64,000 nucleotides of DNA, from NCBI GenBank assembly GCA_019694345.1, contig JAIBCA010000001.1, positions 1 through 64,000 on the forward strand, read 5' to 3'. The position numbers and the translations under genes are program-made. Below, in pieces: positions 44,323 to 54,700 of this stretch. The notes beneath the pieces were generated by a model, which was not told the origin of the DNA, did no database searches, and was given only the letters and a program-made list of their open reading frames with translations. The DNA is from Pyrinomonadaceae bacterium (GTDB taxonomy: Bacteria > Acidobacteriota > Blastocatellia > Pyrinomonadales > Pyrinomonadaceae). Within the stretch, counting starts at the first letter, position 1, and every line of letters starts with the position of its first letter.

Positions 44323-46180
44323 ATCGTCGAACGATCTCCTCCCTTTGTTCGGTACGGATCACAAGTTGATTAAACGAATTTATCGACGAATATAGCCCCA
44401 GAAATCTCTCCAACACGCTCGCGAAGAGAAACATCCCGCTACCGACATACTGCTCTTCGTCAAAGGTCAGGGTTGTCTCGAGTCCGCGGACGAATCCGGC
44501 TCCGATCCGCCCGCCGATCTGGCGGACGACCTTACGGGAGTCGATCTTGGTAATGCCCAGGATCTGTTTTCGTATCACCGAAGAGTCATCAAAATTGTAC
44601 AACTGCAGCAACTCCTGTAAAGCTTCGGGCGTTCCATTCTCGCTGCGGACGATCGACAGATAGTTCAGATTTAAGTGGGAGATAAGACGCCATTGCGCTG
44701 AACGCCGCTGTGGCGGCCGGATCGTCTCGGTAGGTTTGGTCAGGCATCGTACCCGCGAGAGTAGCGCGGTGCCCTCGACCTCAAAATCACCTTCTTTACC
44801 GCCAAATGGAAGCTTTGCCGGAAGATCACGGTTCGTACAGGTCGTTTTTACATTCAGGACTTCGACGGCCGGGATGAGCGGATCGAAATTGAGATCGACC
44901 AGTGACAAAAATACTTCTGTTCCGGCGTCGTCGCTCCTCTGCGACGGCCTTCTGACGCCGTACCAAAAGGACTTTTCCATCTGCTCCCCAAAGGCATGGC
45001 GCATCGAATAAAATGGCGAGAATTCGCGCGTCTGATTCGAGCGTGGATCGGTAGTTATTACTTCGTTCACCGAGTATATCTCGGTCGTTGACTGGCGGTG
45101 CACGTCGGGTATGATCTGATATTCGTACTTTTGCTGAGACAGATAAATCGGGTCCGACAGCTTTGAGAACAGATTGATGATCGGTGAACAACCCATTCGA
45201 AACGTTTCAGTCGAAATGGGAGCAACCGGCGGCGTGATGTCCCGCAGATGTATCAGAATGTCAAAATGGCTGCCGAATTTTTTTGCGATCGCTTGGTCCA
45301 GGCCGTGCAGGTCAAAGAACAGGAATTTATACGGAAACGCGAAATACTCAGTCAGCAGCCGGTAGCCGGCAAAAGAACGTTTTGTGAAGGGAAGCATCGC
45401 TTCATCTTCATTGAAACCAACGGGCGTGATCGCGTCGCTCGCCGAGAGTATGACCGGGTCCGGCTTTTTCAGCTGAATGTTGGTCATCGTCTTCAGCGTA
45501 CGTTCGCCAATTGGAGCGTCTTTGGGCCTAAACTCCACTGCGGATGCATGATTCATGAGCAGCTCGTAAAGCGGAAAGACAAGCTGCGGTTCGCCGTCGA
45601 GGTAAAATCGGATCTTGTCCGGCGGTTGAGCGGTCGCTCCGTTCTTAAGCTCGCTCAGGTTTGCGTTGCCAAAGCACCGCATACTGAGACGGATCGTTGC
45701 TTCACTTAGTTTGCCTCGGGCGTCCTTAGGCGCCGGCGATTCGAGAGCTGCAGAGTCGATCTCGATTGGCATCAATTCGACTTCATACGCTGTCCGAAAT
45801 CGGCACGGAGTTCCGTCGACCGGTCGGGAATTAAGCCGGGTACCCCGTTCGATCTTTTGGGCAGCCGTTAATTTATCGTTGGGTGAGCCGTAAGAAAATT
45901 GAACGATCGCCATTGACGGGATCGGCGACAGGTAGTGCGGATATAGGATGTTTAGGAACGCTTCAGTGATCTCGGGCAACTCGTCGTCTAGTTTGTGACT
46001 TATGCGAGCCGTCAGATAGGCAAAAGCCTCGATCATTCGCTCAACATGCGGATCCTCGACCTTATCCTCGTCGAGCTGCAGACGGGCTGCGATCTTGGGG
46101 TATTTTCGAGCAAATTCCGCACCCATGCGGCGCAGAAATACGAGTTCACGCTCGTAAAATTCCAAGAGTTCATCGCGCAT
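44288..46180 (-). CDS. tssF: T6SS baseplate subunit TssF
   Basis: A 630-residue protein with the strongly conserved start MRDELLEFYERELVFLRRMG and EFARKYPKIAARLQLDEDKV, then VERMIEAFAYLTARISHKLDD and LLNILYPHYLSPIPSMAI-type sequence (FLNILYPHYLSPIPSM). The C-terminal GAGFVRGLETTLTFDEEQY and GSGMFLFASVLERFLGLYSS are also typical. Forms the baseplate wedge with TssG. It follows tssE by 46 bases. Confidence 0.94.
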   Translation of the reverse strand: MRDELLEFYERELVFLRRMGAEFARKYPKIAARLQLDEDKVEDPHVERMIEAFAYLTARISHKLDDELPEITEAFLNILYPHYLSPIPSMAIVQFSYGSPNDKLTAAQKIERGTRLNSRPVDGTPCRFRTAYEVELMPIEIDSAALESPAPKDARGKLSEATIRLSMRCFGNANLSELKNGATAQPPDKIRFYLDGEPQLVFPLYELLMNHASAVEFRPKDAPIGERTLKTMTNIQLKKPDPVILSASDAITPVGFNEDEAMLPFTKRSFAGYRLLTEYFAFPYKFLFFDLHGLDQAIAKKFGSHFDILIHLRDITPPVAPISTETFRMGCSPIINLFSKLSDPIYLSQQKYEYQIIPDVHRQSTTEIYSVNEVITTDPRSNQTREFSPFYSMRHAFGEQMEKSFWYGVRRPSQRSDDAGTEVFLSLVDLNFDPLIPAVEVLNVKTTCTNRDLPAKLPFGGKEGDFEVEGTALLSRVRCLTKPTETIRPPQRRSAQWRLISHLNLNYLSIVRSENGTPEALQELLQLYNFDDSSVIRKQILGITKIDSRKVVRQIGGRIGAGFVRGLETTLTFDEEQYVGSGMFLFASVLERFLGLYSSINSFNQLVIRTEQREEIVRRFAPRAGEQELS

Positions 46181-46226
46181 AAAGTAAAAATTCGGACGTT
46201 ACCACCCGCATCTCGCCGATCATGGC

Positions 46227-46706
46227 CTATGCCATTGTGAATTCACCGCTTCCGAGCTCCAGCATCGTGTCAAAAACTATCGGCTCGGGTGTTGGTTCGA
46301 TATCCAGGTTAGCCTCGATCCTAAATCGAAGGTGCCTGTCTGTATTCTCGACCGGGTCCATGGTCACTTTGAGATTGACGAACCGCGGCTCAAATGTCCT
46401 GATCGCATTCTCAAGTGCTTTAGTAAGCCTCACCTGCTCGTGACTGTTCTTGGCGTTCATGCCCATGATGTCGGGCAGGCCGTAGAATGCCAGCGAACGC
46501 TTGGCCTCTTCGAGTTCAGCGGAGCCTTCGTCAGTGTGGCAGCGCGTATTCAGCAGCCATTCCAGATCACGCCGAACCGACGCCTTCAGGTCCTGTAGTC
46601 CGGCTGAACGTGATTTCGGGGCCTCGCGGCTCTCGAGCGGTTCCAGATCGATCAGACGATCCAGAACCGACGGGGTAACACGTATCTCTGAATTAGCGCG
46701 GGACAT
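46227..46706 (-). CDS. tssE: T6SS baseplate subunit TssE (gp25-like)
   Basis: A 159-residue protein of the gp25/lysozyme-like baseplate family: VTPSVLDRLIDLEP near the start, SVRRDLEWLLNTRCHTDEGS, YGLPDIMGMNAKNSHEQV, and ENAIRTFEPRFVNLKVTMDP. ATG at 46706 is preferred to a TTG three codons earlier. The terminator after hcp lies just upstream, so it may need its own promoter or rely on read-through. Confidence 0.92.
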   Translation of the reverse strand: MSRANSEIRVTPSVLDRLIDLEPLESREAPKSRSAGLQDLKASVRRDLEWLLNTRCHTDEGSAELEEAKRSLAFYGLPDIMGMNAKNSHEQVRLTKALENAIRTFEPRFVNLKVTMDPVENTDRHLRFRIEANLDIEPTPEPIVFDTMLELGSGEFTMA

Positions 46707-46737
46707 AATGGCCAAATGCCGGACAAAAAACTAATTT

Positions 46738-46770
46738 GCAGGGCTGCACCAATTCGCGATACAGCCCTGC
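46738..46770 (-). terminator. intrinsic terminator after hcp
   Basis: A 9-bp perfect stem GCAGGGCTG / CAGCCCTGC (46738-46746, 46762-46770) is followed on the minus strand by AAATTAGTTTTTTG. It lies between hcp and tssE and should stop much of the hcp transcription. Confidence 0.75.
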
Positions 46771-46809
46771 CGATCTACCTGCCGACCGAAGCCGGGCTGA
46801 AGTGTAATG

Positions 46810-47295
46810 TTAGACCTTTTTATTTGCCTTGACGTCGTATCCGGCCTTGATCGCACCGCCGAGCGATCCGTCAGGCTTCTGCTCTTTGTATTCGATCTCG
46901 ATCTTCGCAAAGTTGAGCGAGATCTGGTCGGTCGAGGTTTCACCGCCGTGGGCCGAACCACCCGTCTGGTATGAAGATACCAAAACGTCTGACATCGTGA
47001 CCTTGAAAAATTCCTGCTGTTCCGTTCCGGCTTTGCGGCAGATCAAAACTGCCTTTTTGATGTGTTCGCCGGTCGCACATGAGAGCATCAGTTTCGGCGA
47101 TGCTTTGCTGGTGTTCATTACGAAATGAAAATCCTGCATCGAAACCTTTCCCGCACCGCCACCGCCGCCATATGAGAACGAACCGGCATTTGTAGCACCG
47201 AATGACCATGACTGGAGGTCTATCTCGCCTTTGTGCTTGTGATCTTGACTCTCACCGTCAACGCCGTCTAGTTTCAAAAAATAATCTACTGCCAT
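46810..47295 (-). CDS. hcp: T6SS tube protein Hcp (TssD)
   Basis: Hexamers stack into the inner tube that is expelled with each firing. The 161-residue protein has the Hcp1-family start AVDYFLKLDGVDGESQDHKH, LQSWSFGATNAGSFSYGGGG, then KVSMQDFHFVMNTSKASPKL, and ISLNFAKIEIEYKEQKPDGS. The start has AGGAG nine bases upstream. It is set apart by a 175-base upstream gap with two hairpins and by a terminator downstream, which suits separate high-level expression. Confidence 0.95.
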   Translation of the reverse strand: MAVDYFLKLDGVDGESQDHKHKGEIDLQSWSFGATNAGSFSYGGGGGAGKVSMQDFHFVMNTSKASPKLMLSCATGEHIKKAVLICRKAGTEQQEFFKVTMSDVLVSSYQTGGSAHGGETSTDQISLNFAKIEIEYKEQKPDGSLGGAIKAGYDVKANKKV

Positions 47296-47375
47296 TTTAT
47301 TTTGCTCCTTTTATTTGATGGAAAAGCGTTTCTGCTATCTCCGAACTACCCACACCATAAAGACGATCCCGATAG

Positions 47376-47456
47376 TTTTTTTTGCGAAGTAAGCGAAAAA
47401 AAATAAACTCGCCGGGCGACCGGCACGGAATTTACCAATGAAACTCCGTGTCGGTC
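47376..47456 (-). promoter_or_regulatory. two hairpins in the tssC-hcp gap
   Basis: A 12-bp stem (47418-47429 GACCGGCACGGA with 47445-47456 TCCGTGTCGGTC, one G-U pair) is followed on the minus strand by GAGTTTATTTTTTTT. Next comes an A8/T8 stem (47376-47383 and 47396-47403) with a small CG helix. Together they resemble a terminator or an RNA-processing site after tssC, before hcp. Confidence 0.6.
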
Positions 47457-47470
47457 GGCATCGGCGAATA

Positions 47471-48961
47471 TTAGCCGTTAGCAGGCTGCGGCAAATCCGC
47501 GACCAATCGCAACGAAACCGAAAGTTCGTCGAGTTGAAAGTGCGGCCTAAGGAAAGCCACGGCACGATAGCACCCCGGTTTGCCCGGTATTTCGGCTACC
47601 TCGACCTTGGCTTCGCGAAGCGGATATTGTGACTTGGTCGCCGGTGACGCGTTATCGTCCTCGGTGACATAGTTCATGATCCACTTGTTTAGAAACATTT
47701 CGCATTCCGTACGCGACATAAAACTGCCGATCTTGTCACGCATCATAGCTTTTAGGTAATGAGCGAAACGCGAGACCGCAAAGATATACTGCAACTGCGT
47801 CGAAAGCCGAGCATTCGCATTGGCCGCGTCCGAATCATATTTTTTGGCCTTATTAGCGGATTGTGCCCCAAAAAATGCGGCATAATCAGTTCCCTTGCAA
47901 TGAACAAGAGGAATAAAGCCGTTATCGGCAAACTCTTTCTCGCGTCGATCGGTAACCGCGACCTCGGTCGGACATTTCATCGCGATCTCACCTTCATCCG
48001 TTTCGAACGTATGAGTCGGAAGTCCCTGAACCAATCCGCCGCCTTCGACGCCCCGGATAGCGACACACCATCCATACATCGAAAATGCCTCAGTAAGGCG
48101 TGTTCCCAGAGCATAGGCGGCGTTGCCCCACAAATATTTCTTGTGGTCTTTTCCGTCCACATCTTCCTCAAATCGGAAGGTCTCAGTCGGCTTAGTGGCG
48201 GCTCCGTAAGGTTCTCGCATCAGCACGTGCGGCAGGGTCAGGCCAACGTAACGCGAATCTTCCGATTCGCGGAAGCTTCGCCATTTCATATACTCGGTCC
48301 GGTCAAATATCTTTGAGACATCGCGAACCTCTGACATTTCGCTGAACGTATCCCAGCCGAACATGCCGGCCGAAGCTGCGCTGAGAAAAGGAGCGTGGGC
48401 CGCGGCCGCGACCTGGGAGATGCTTTCCAGCAAAGCCATGTCCTGCGGATGGTTGCCAAATTCAAAATCTCCTATCAACGCGCCGAACGGGGCTCCTCCG
48501 AATGTGCCATATTCCTCTTCGTACACTTTCTTAAAGAGCGACGACTGGTCAAACTCGAGTGCACGTTCAAAGTCCTTGAGGAGGTCACCCTTAGTAACAC
48601 TCATGACCTTGATCTTCAGCTGTGTGCCAGTTAGTGAATTCTTGATCAGATGATGAAGTCCACGCCACGACGCCTCGAGCTTCTGAAAGTCCTCGTGGTG
48701 CATGATCGCGTTCATTTGGGCTGACACAAGCCGGTCGATCTCGGCGATACGCGAGTTGATGGCAACGTCCATGTTCTTGGACATTGTGAGTTCGCCGCTC
48801 ATTACCTGATTGACGAATTCGCCGATCATGTCCTTGGCGCGTTCCTTTTGGTATTCGTCGCGGGCCATTCTGCCCTCGCTCAGGATCTTATCGAGCAATC
48901 CGCCGGACTCTTCGGTCACCACGGTTTGGGCGGCGGCATCTTGTTCTTTAGTTTTTGCCAT
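47471..48961 (-). CDS. tssC: T6SS sheath large subunit TssC
   Basis: With TssB it builds the contractile sheath. The 496-residue protein shows AEIDRLVSAQMNAIMHHEDF, the conserved LEASWRGLHHLIKNSLTGTQ, DFEFGNHPQDMALLESISQV, WRSFRESEDSRYVGLTLPHV and the C-terminal FLNKWIMNYVTEDDNASPAT. AAGGAGG inside the last codons of tssB provides its Shine-Dalgarno, giving tight coupling (6 bases between the genes). Confidence 0.96.
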   Translation of the reverse strand: MAKTKEQDAAAQTVVTEESGGLLDKILSEGRMARDEYQKERAKDMIGEFVNQVMSGELTMSKNMDVAINSRIAEIDRLVSAQMNAIMHHEDFQKLEASWRGLHHLIKNSLTGTQLKIKVMSVTKGDLLKDFERALEFDQSSLFKKVYEEEYGTFGGAPFGALIGDFEFGNHPQDMALLESISQVAAAAHAPFLSAASAGMFGWDTFSEMSEVRDVSKIFDRTEYMKWRSFRESEDSRYVGLTLPHVLMREPYGAATKPTETFRFEEDVDGKDHKKYLWGNAAYALGTRLTEAFSMYGWCVAIRGVEGGGLVQGLPTHTFETDEGEIAMKCPTEVAVTDRREKEFADNGFIPLVHCKGTDYAAFFGAQSANKAKKYDSDAANANARLSTQLQYIFAVSRFAHYLKAMMRDKIGSFMSRTECEMFLNKWIMNYVTEDDNASPATKSQYPLREAKVEVAEIPGKPGCYRAVAFLRPHFQLDELSVSLRLVADLPQPANG

Positions 48962-48967
48962 TTTCGT

Positions 48968-49477
48968 TTAGTCCTCCTTCGAACCAAGCTGGTCGCTCAA
49001 TTCCTTTTGCTTATCGACATTTGCGATGATGTCCTCGAGCATTGTCTCGAGTTTCTCGTTGCCGTCCATTTTCGACCGAAGGTCGGCGAGTTTCTGCCGA
49101 GCTTCAACGAGTTTCCTTAGCGGTTCGACTTGCTGGACGATTCGATCGGGCTCAAAGTCCTCGATGCTGTTGAATTTCAACTCGATACCCATCTTGCTGC
49201 CGTCGTCCTGCACCTTGTTGTCTACCGTATAGGCAAGCCTCGGAGCCATCCCCGCAAGAACCTGATTGAAGTTATCAGGGTCGATCTCTACGAACTTACG
49301 ATTTTTGAAGGCCGGGAGCGGTTCTTCCGGCTTACCTACAAAATCGCCCATTACGCCGAGAACGAACGGAAGTTCCTTGAGTTCGATCGCTCCGCCGACC
49401 TCAACATCGTAGGTGATCTGAACACGAGGCGGGCGAACCCGGTCGATCTTGTGCTGCAAACTCTCTTTTTTAGGCAT
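48968..49477 (-). CDS. tssB: T6SS sheath small subunit TssB
   Basis: The 169-residue partner of TssC. It shows the typical DRVRPPRVQITYDVEVGGAI, ELPFVLGVMGDFVGKPEEPL, FVEIDPDNFNQVLAGMAPRL and FNSIEDFEPDRIVQQVEPLR motifs. AAGGAG precedes the start. It follows tssA by about 100 bases. Confidence 0.96.
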   Translation of the reverse strand: MPKKESLQHKIDRVRPPRVQITYDVEVGGAIELKELPFVLGVMGDFVGKPEEPLPAFKNRKFVEIDPDNFNQVLAGMAPRLAYTVDNKVQDDGSKMGIELKFNSIEDFEPDRIVQQVEPLRKLVEARQKLADLRSKMDGNEKLETMLEDIIANVDKQKELSDQLGSKED

Positions 49478-49584
49478 GTTCTATTTTCTCCTTAGGCTTT
49501 AACCATTTATCTATGACCAATAATTGCAAAGAAACTCAGGAATTGAACCCGAACCGAACGACCGTTTTCATGCCGACAGCCGCA

Positions 49585-50778
49585 TTACCATTCATCGCTC
49601 GAACTCGAGCCCGAATCGCTTGGCTCTTCGGTCGGCGTCGAGTAATAGTCGCCGCTCCCGGTCGAGCCGCCTATTCCAAGCATCTCGTTTATCTGCTCCA
49701 GCGTCGCTGAGTCCTTGATGACCTCCTGGAGCCAGCTATCGAGCGGCATATTGCCCCACTTGACGGCTCGGTTCACCAGATAAGCGACCGGACTGTGCGG
49801 TTCCGTTCGCTGAAAGAAAACAGCGATCTCGGACAGCCGCCTGAGAGCATCGGACCGCGACTTGACCGCACCGGTCATCGATGACGCTTCGCCAGTGTCG
49901 GAGGTTTCGGAATGGTCAGAATCGGACGATGTCCATTCATCGCTCGCATCATTTTCATCAGGTTCTTCGAGGCGCTTTCGTTCAAGTATCTTTTTGACCT
50001 GTCCGTGGACATCCTCCAGTGCACGCTTGAGGGCACTGAGTCCTGGCATTTGATTACGGTCATATTTCTCCTCGATAACCCGGTTAAGTTCGGCAAAGGC
50101 CTCCCAACATTCCTCGATCGTGTAATTGATCGACTCAGCTTGGGCTCGTTTGGTCTTTTCCAACGCGATCTTCCACAGGTCGCCGGTCACCCGGCCGTCA
50201 GTTTCGGCCTGCGCTTTTTGGTTATTGAACTCTTGTTGCTTTTCGGGGTCGAGCGAATCAAAATTCGCCGGTGTTTCGAGTGATCGTGCTGTCAGCCAAT
50301 CGTTGTACGAATAACCTGCCCCCCCAGTGATCGGACATGTCTTGATGGCAGTCGCCCCCTGGACGTCGAGCCACGAGATCGCGTTGGCCCGTCCCTCCAT
50401 ATCACCTTCGTCGATTACTGGGTGAAGTGTGTCCCAAAATTGATCCTGCAGGCCGCTGACAAGTTTCAGACTGTCGCGGAGCCCGGCAAAACCGTAGTTT
50501 TTTATCAATGATTCTGAGAGCCACGCGGCAACCTGCAGATCCTTGGCTTTTGCGGTCAACGCGGGAACAGCCAGTTCGACGACCTTTCGGTAATCGGCGA
50601 CCTTCAACTCCGTCTGCCATTCACCCTGACTCAGGTTGTCGTCCGAGCGGCGTGCTTCGACGATCTCGTCGTAGAGCCCTGAATATCGCAGGCTCTCACC
50701 CGACGGCGACTCTTCCGACACGGGCTGAAGCATTGCATCGAGGTCGATCACTTGCGGAACCGACAATTCCTCATTCAT
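49585..50778 (-). CDS. tssA: T6SS cap/baseplate protein TssA (ImpA N-domain)
   Basis: Coordinates tube and sheath assembly. The 397-residue protein has the ImpA N-terminal domain (LDAMLQPVSEESPSGESLRY, LQVAAWLSESLIKNYGFAGL, FWDTLHPVIDEGDMEGRANA), an acidic Ser/Asp-rich linker (DASDEWTSSDSDHSETSDTG) and a C-terminal domain with SPVAYLVNRAVKWGNMPLDS and LQEVIKDSATLEQINEML. The Ser-rich tail (DSGSSSSDEW) is unusual. It follows tagJ by about 116 bases. Confidence 0.93.
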   Translation of the reverse strand: MNEELSVPQVIDLDAMLQPVSEESPSGESLRYSGLYDEIVEARRSDDNLSQGEWQTELKVADYRKVVELAVPALTAKAKDLQVAAWLSESLIKNYGFAGLRDSLKLVSGLQDQFWDTLHPVIDEGDMEGRANAISWLDVQGATAIKTCPITGGAGYSYNDWLTARSLETPANFDSLDPEKQQEFNNQKAQAETDGRVTGDLWKIALEKTKRAQAESINYTIEECWEAFAELNRVIEEKYDRNQMPGLSALKRALEDVHGQVKKILERKRLEEPDENDASDEWTSSDSDHSETSDTGEASSMTGAVKSRSDALRRLSEIAVFFQRTEPHSPVAYLVNRAVKWGNMPLDSWLQEVIKDSATLEQINEMLGIGGSTGSGDYYSTPTEEPSDSGSSSSDEW

Positions 50779-50894
50779 TCGAAAAACTCCTTGCTACTAA
50801 TAGACAAAGACGTTCGGATCTCAAGAATTTGCTTAAATACGCTTCATTCTATCCGAAAAATGGATATAAATCACTATTTTTCTTGACCGACGGA

Positions 50895-51689
50895 TTACTC
50901 GTGCTCGAACACGATAGTATCAAGGTCGAGTATCGACCTGTCCTGGCCATCCATCCAAAACAATTTTAATCCTTCGCCGAAGAACAACTCCGACCCGAGG
51001 TCACGCCAATCAGTCATTCGCCCCAGCCTGACCATATCATTTTCGCTGTGATATGAGCCCGAATAGAGTGAAGGAAAGAACATCTCGCCATTGGTTCCGT
51101 CGACGAGTTCGACCTGAGCCTGTATCCAAAACAGATCCCGCAGCGACTTCGGCTTAAAGAATTCAATACTCTGGACCTGTTCGATCGGCAGCCAAACATA
51201 AGAGTCCTTGAATATTACTTCGAAAATGCACATTGTCGCGTCGTTATAATCGCGAAAGTCGCTGACCTCAGTGCCATTCACAACCGCCTTAAATGCCGGC
51301 CGCTCTTCTTCGATCCGGTCGAGCATCTCCCTCGCCTCGGCGACATTGCCCTCGCGCACCCGGTTGTTGGCCTGGATCAGATCTTCGACATAGGTCGGCG
51401 GCGGTGCGATTATCCCCGGCTTGAGGCCGTCAGCAAAATACCGCTCGCGATCTCGCTCTGCCTTAAAATTGTTTCGGTAGATCAGCGATCCGATCATTGC
51501 GTTGGCATCTTGATGGCCGATGACGTCAAGTTGCTTTTCAGCCCGTTCCCAATCGCCCGAAAAGCATGACAGTTCAAATAGGAATATTCTCGCCGGAATG
51601 TCCGTCGGATTATCGCGCACGTGATCCAGCACCGACGCGATCGAACCCGTCAGATCGCCGTTCTCGAGCAATTGTTTTGCATTTTGCAT
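50895..51689 (-). CDS. tagJ: T6SS accessory protein TagJ/ImpE
   Basis: A 264-residue TagJ/ImpE/SciE-family protein: N-terminal tetratricopeptide-like helices (AKQLLENGDLTGSIASVLDH, ARIFLFELSCFSGDWERAEK), then the ImpE domain with FRDYNDATMCIFEVIF, WLPIEQVQSIEFFKPKSLRD and LYSGSYHSENDMVRLGRMTD. TagJ binds TssB and tunes sheath handling by ClpV in other systems. GGAGG five bases before the ATG at 51689 sets the start. It overlaps nothing and follows tssM by 20 bases. Confidence 0.9.
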   Translation of the reverse strand: MQNAKQLLENGDLTGSIASVLDHVRDNPTDIPARIFLFELSCFSGDWERAEKQLDVIGHQDANAMIGSLIYRNNFKAERDRERYFADGLKPGIIAPPPTYVEDLIQANNRVREGNVAEAREMLDRIEEERPAFKAVVNGTEVSDFRDYNDATMCIFEVIFKDSYVWLPIEQVQSIEFFKPKSLRDLFWIQAQVELVDGTNGEMFFPSLYSGSYHSENDMVRLGRMTDWRDLGSELFFGEGLKLFWMDGQDRSILDLDTIVFEHE

Positions 51690-51709
51690 AGTATCCTCCA
51701 ATGCGCCGG

Positions 51710-54700
51710 CTATTTGAGCATATTCTGCGGAGCCCTGACCCGCTTGAAGATACTCTTGTCAAATAGGTCGCCGCCGCTCGGTTTGATCGTCGCCGATATC
51801 GATTTACCGCCAACCGAGTAACCAAGGTTGTATTCACCGCCGGCCTGTTTCTGCGGCTTGCCGGCATCGACGAACCGGAATAAGCCCCATGTGCCCGGGA
51901 ATCTCAGCGACGAAGAATCTGACGACGACGGCGGCGGCACCGACGAATTCGATGTGCCGGCGGGCGGCCCCGTCGTAGTTGATCCCGACGCTCCGGAACT
52001 AATGATCACACCTGTCTCGGCAGACTGAGCCGCAGGGAACGTGCCGTTGATGGAGGCGGTTCCCTCTGACGTGACCTTTTGCCCGTCTATGGTCACTTCG
52101 ACCAACGAGTCCTTACCGACCTTCAGGGCGAAAGCATATTCGAACTTTGGCGTGTTGCCCGATCCGTACAATGCCTTTCTGAGAGCGAAGGCATTGTTCA
52201 GGTAAGTGACAAACTCGTCGCTAAACTTGACCTCGGCCGTGTCCTTCAGCTTAAGCTGACCGTTAGATTCTTCAAAGTACTTCTTAAGCTTGTCGTCGTA
52301 GAATTTCGACAGTTTGCCATCCGTCGGATTGAGAAATGCCGTTAGTTTTGTCAGGTCAGATTCGGTTTGGCCGTCCTCGAACGGAAATCCCTTTTCGATC
52401 TCCTTCGCCGCAGGCATTATCTGCTCACTCCAAGCCTTTTTGAGCTGGTCCTGAGCCCCTTGGCCGAGAAGGCTCTTAAGATTTCCGAGCGGCTGCTGTA
52501 GTACGGTAGCCAACTCCTGTGTAGAGGATGTTGTAAAGCTCTGGATCATGCCGGTGATAGCACGCTCATTTGAGACCAGTTTCAGGCCGTCGTCCTTTTC
52601 ATTGGCAAGGTCGTCCGATACCTGTTTCAGCTTTTCGGCCGATATCCCGCTCAGATTCTTGAAAACGTTCTGCAGGGCCGCTGCGTAATTGTCGATCGGT
52701 GCCCGATCCTTTTGACCCTTCTTGCCGACAAATTCGAAGAGCGGCTGAAATTCCTTCTCGGGTGGGGTTCCGCCGGCATTAGCGCTTTCCTGCGAGACAA
52801 AAAAGCTCTTGATCCAGTCCCACCAGCCGACCACTTCGGGCGGTGCCGACAGATTGGTATTGCGGGCGATCTCGATCATCAAAACTTTCATAGGCGAGTT
52901 TTCGAGCGAAAACACCTGCAGAGCTGCGGCCGCATCCTCTTTGGTCCTGTACTGTTTGACCGTAATACCCTTGGCAAAAGCACGCCATTCGTCGGCGTAG
53001 TCGCGATAATAGCGATCCTCGAGCTTTTTGGAATCGGTCGTCTGGGCTATCTTCGACTTGCCGATCTCGCCCATTACCCAATCGTCTTCGCTCAGTTTTT
53101 CGTCGGCCTCGGCGATCGCTTTCTTCATCAATTCATTGCCAGGCCTCGTAAAGATACTGCGGACCTGGAACGCACCGTCCAAAAAGCGTGCGTCCGCCCC
53201 GTTTCGGGCTAGAATTGCATCGACCGTTGTCGGGCCTACCTTTTCATCGACCGTCTTCGATATTTCGGTTACCTTTCGCTTGTAATATCTGAATACCGCC
53301 GGAAATGCCTGAAGCTTGGTTCGTGTATCGGCGACCAATTTGTCATCGACCGGTATTCGCGGAAATCCGTAATCCTCATCTTCGCGGTCCACCTGTTTGG
53401 CCCAAAAATCGAGCTGAAGTGCGGCTTTTGGTTTGAGGTCGGCCGGTATCTTACCCTCGGTTGTCCAATATTCCTTCAATGCAGTCGCGATATGGGCCGA
53501 GTCGGCTTTGTCCTTATATGGCCCGGAGAGCATCAAATAAGCCTTTAGCAGATCGTAGTTCTTGGAGAGCAGTGCTTCTTCGGCATCAGTCAGCTGCGTT
53601 GGATTTGCGACCGGAACAGACGTCGAAAATTTCTTAAGATCGGCCTGTATCTTTGCGATCGTCGCGGTCTTGTACCGATGTTCGATCACGTCCATATAGA
53701 CCTTCAGCAGATGCTGCTTGTAAACTCTGTTGCCGGAATACAGCCCAAATCGCATGTACCAAGGGGCACCGTTCCGTTCATAATCGTCGAGCTTGACGAT
53801 CAGTTCACGGAGTTCTTCGGTGGCCTCGATCTCGTTCCGAGTAGCCTTTTCATCAGCTTTCGCCGGGTCCTTGTAGGCTTGGGTCTGGGTGATCGCTATC
53901 AATGCCTCGCCGCGCGTCCTTGCGTCTTCGAGCATCTTCTTGTTGTTGTAAAGCGAGATGCCCGAAAGTGCAAGCAGAGTGATGGTCAGCGCCGCCCCGA
54001 GAAAGATCGACGCCCAACCAAGCAGCGGGGCTCCCTGTTTCTGTGCCTGAAACGCCCGCACGACATCCTTGTCTCTCAGCAAGACATCGCGGAAAAAACG
54101 ATGCGTAAAGTAAGTATCGGCGACGGTTTGCGGAGCATTCGGGCTCGACTTGGCGGCAGGTGACGCACTGAAATAGAATCCCCGGAGCAGTGGATTTTCG
54201 CTGAAAGGGTTGGGCCTGAAGAGCGTCGCGACAAATGCGCCGATCTTTCGGCGGGCTGAGCCGAAATGCAGCGGGAAATTGAAAATCCGAAGCTGCCTGA
54301 CCGGCGGGAATGGCGCCGAGAGCCTAAGCAGGCGGCGTTTCATCGCAGAGTTGTGCAGAAGCTCAAATTCAGCGTCAAACATCGATTGGCCGTTTTCGGC
54401 CTTGTCGAGCGGAATCGTTGATCCCCATACGAGCGAGCGGCCATCATTTTTCGAGATCGAAAATGAATCGCGGAATCCCTCGATTCCGTCGGCGTGAGTA
54501 AATACCGTATAAACGGGAAATCTTATTTTGAGCCTATGTATGGCGTCATCTATACGCGTGCGCAATACCTTTGCCAGTTCCTCTGAACCGCGGTCTTCGC
54601 CCTTGATTATTTGCTCGATATCGACGGTGATCAAAAGGCCGTCGATTGGACGATTGGGCCGGTTCTTTCGGATAAGCTCGAGCAATGCACTCCACTCGTC

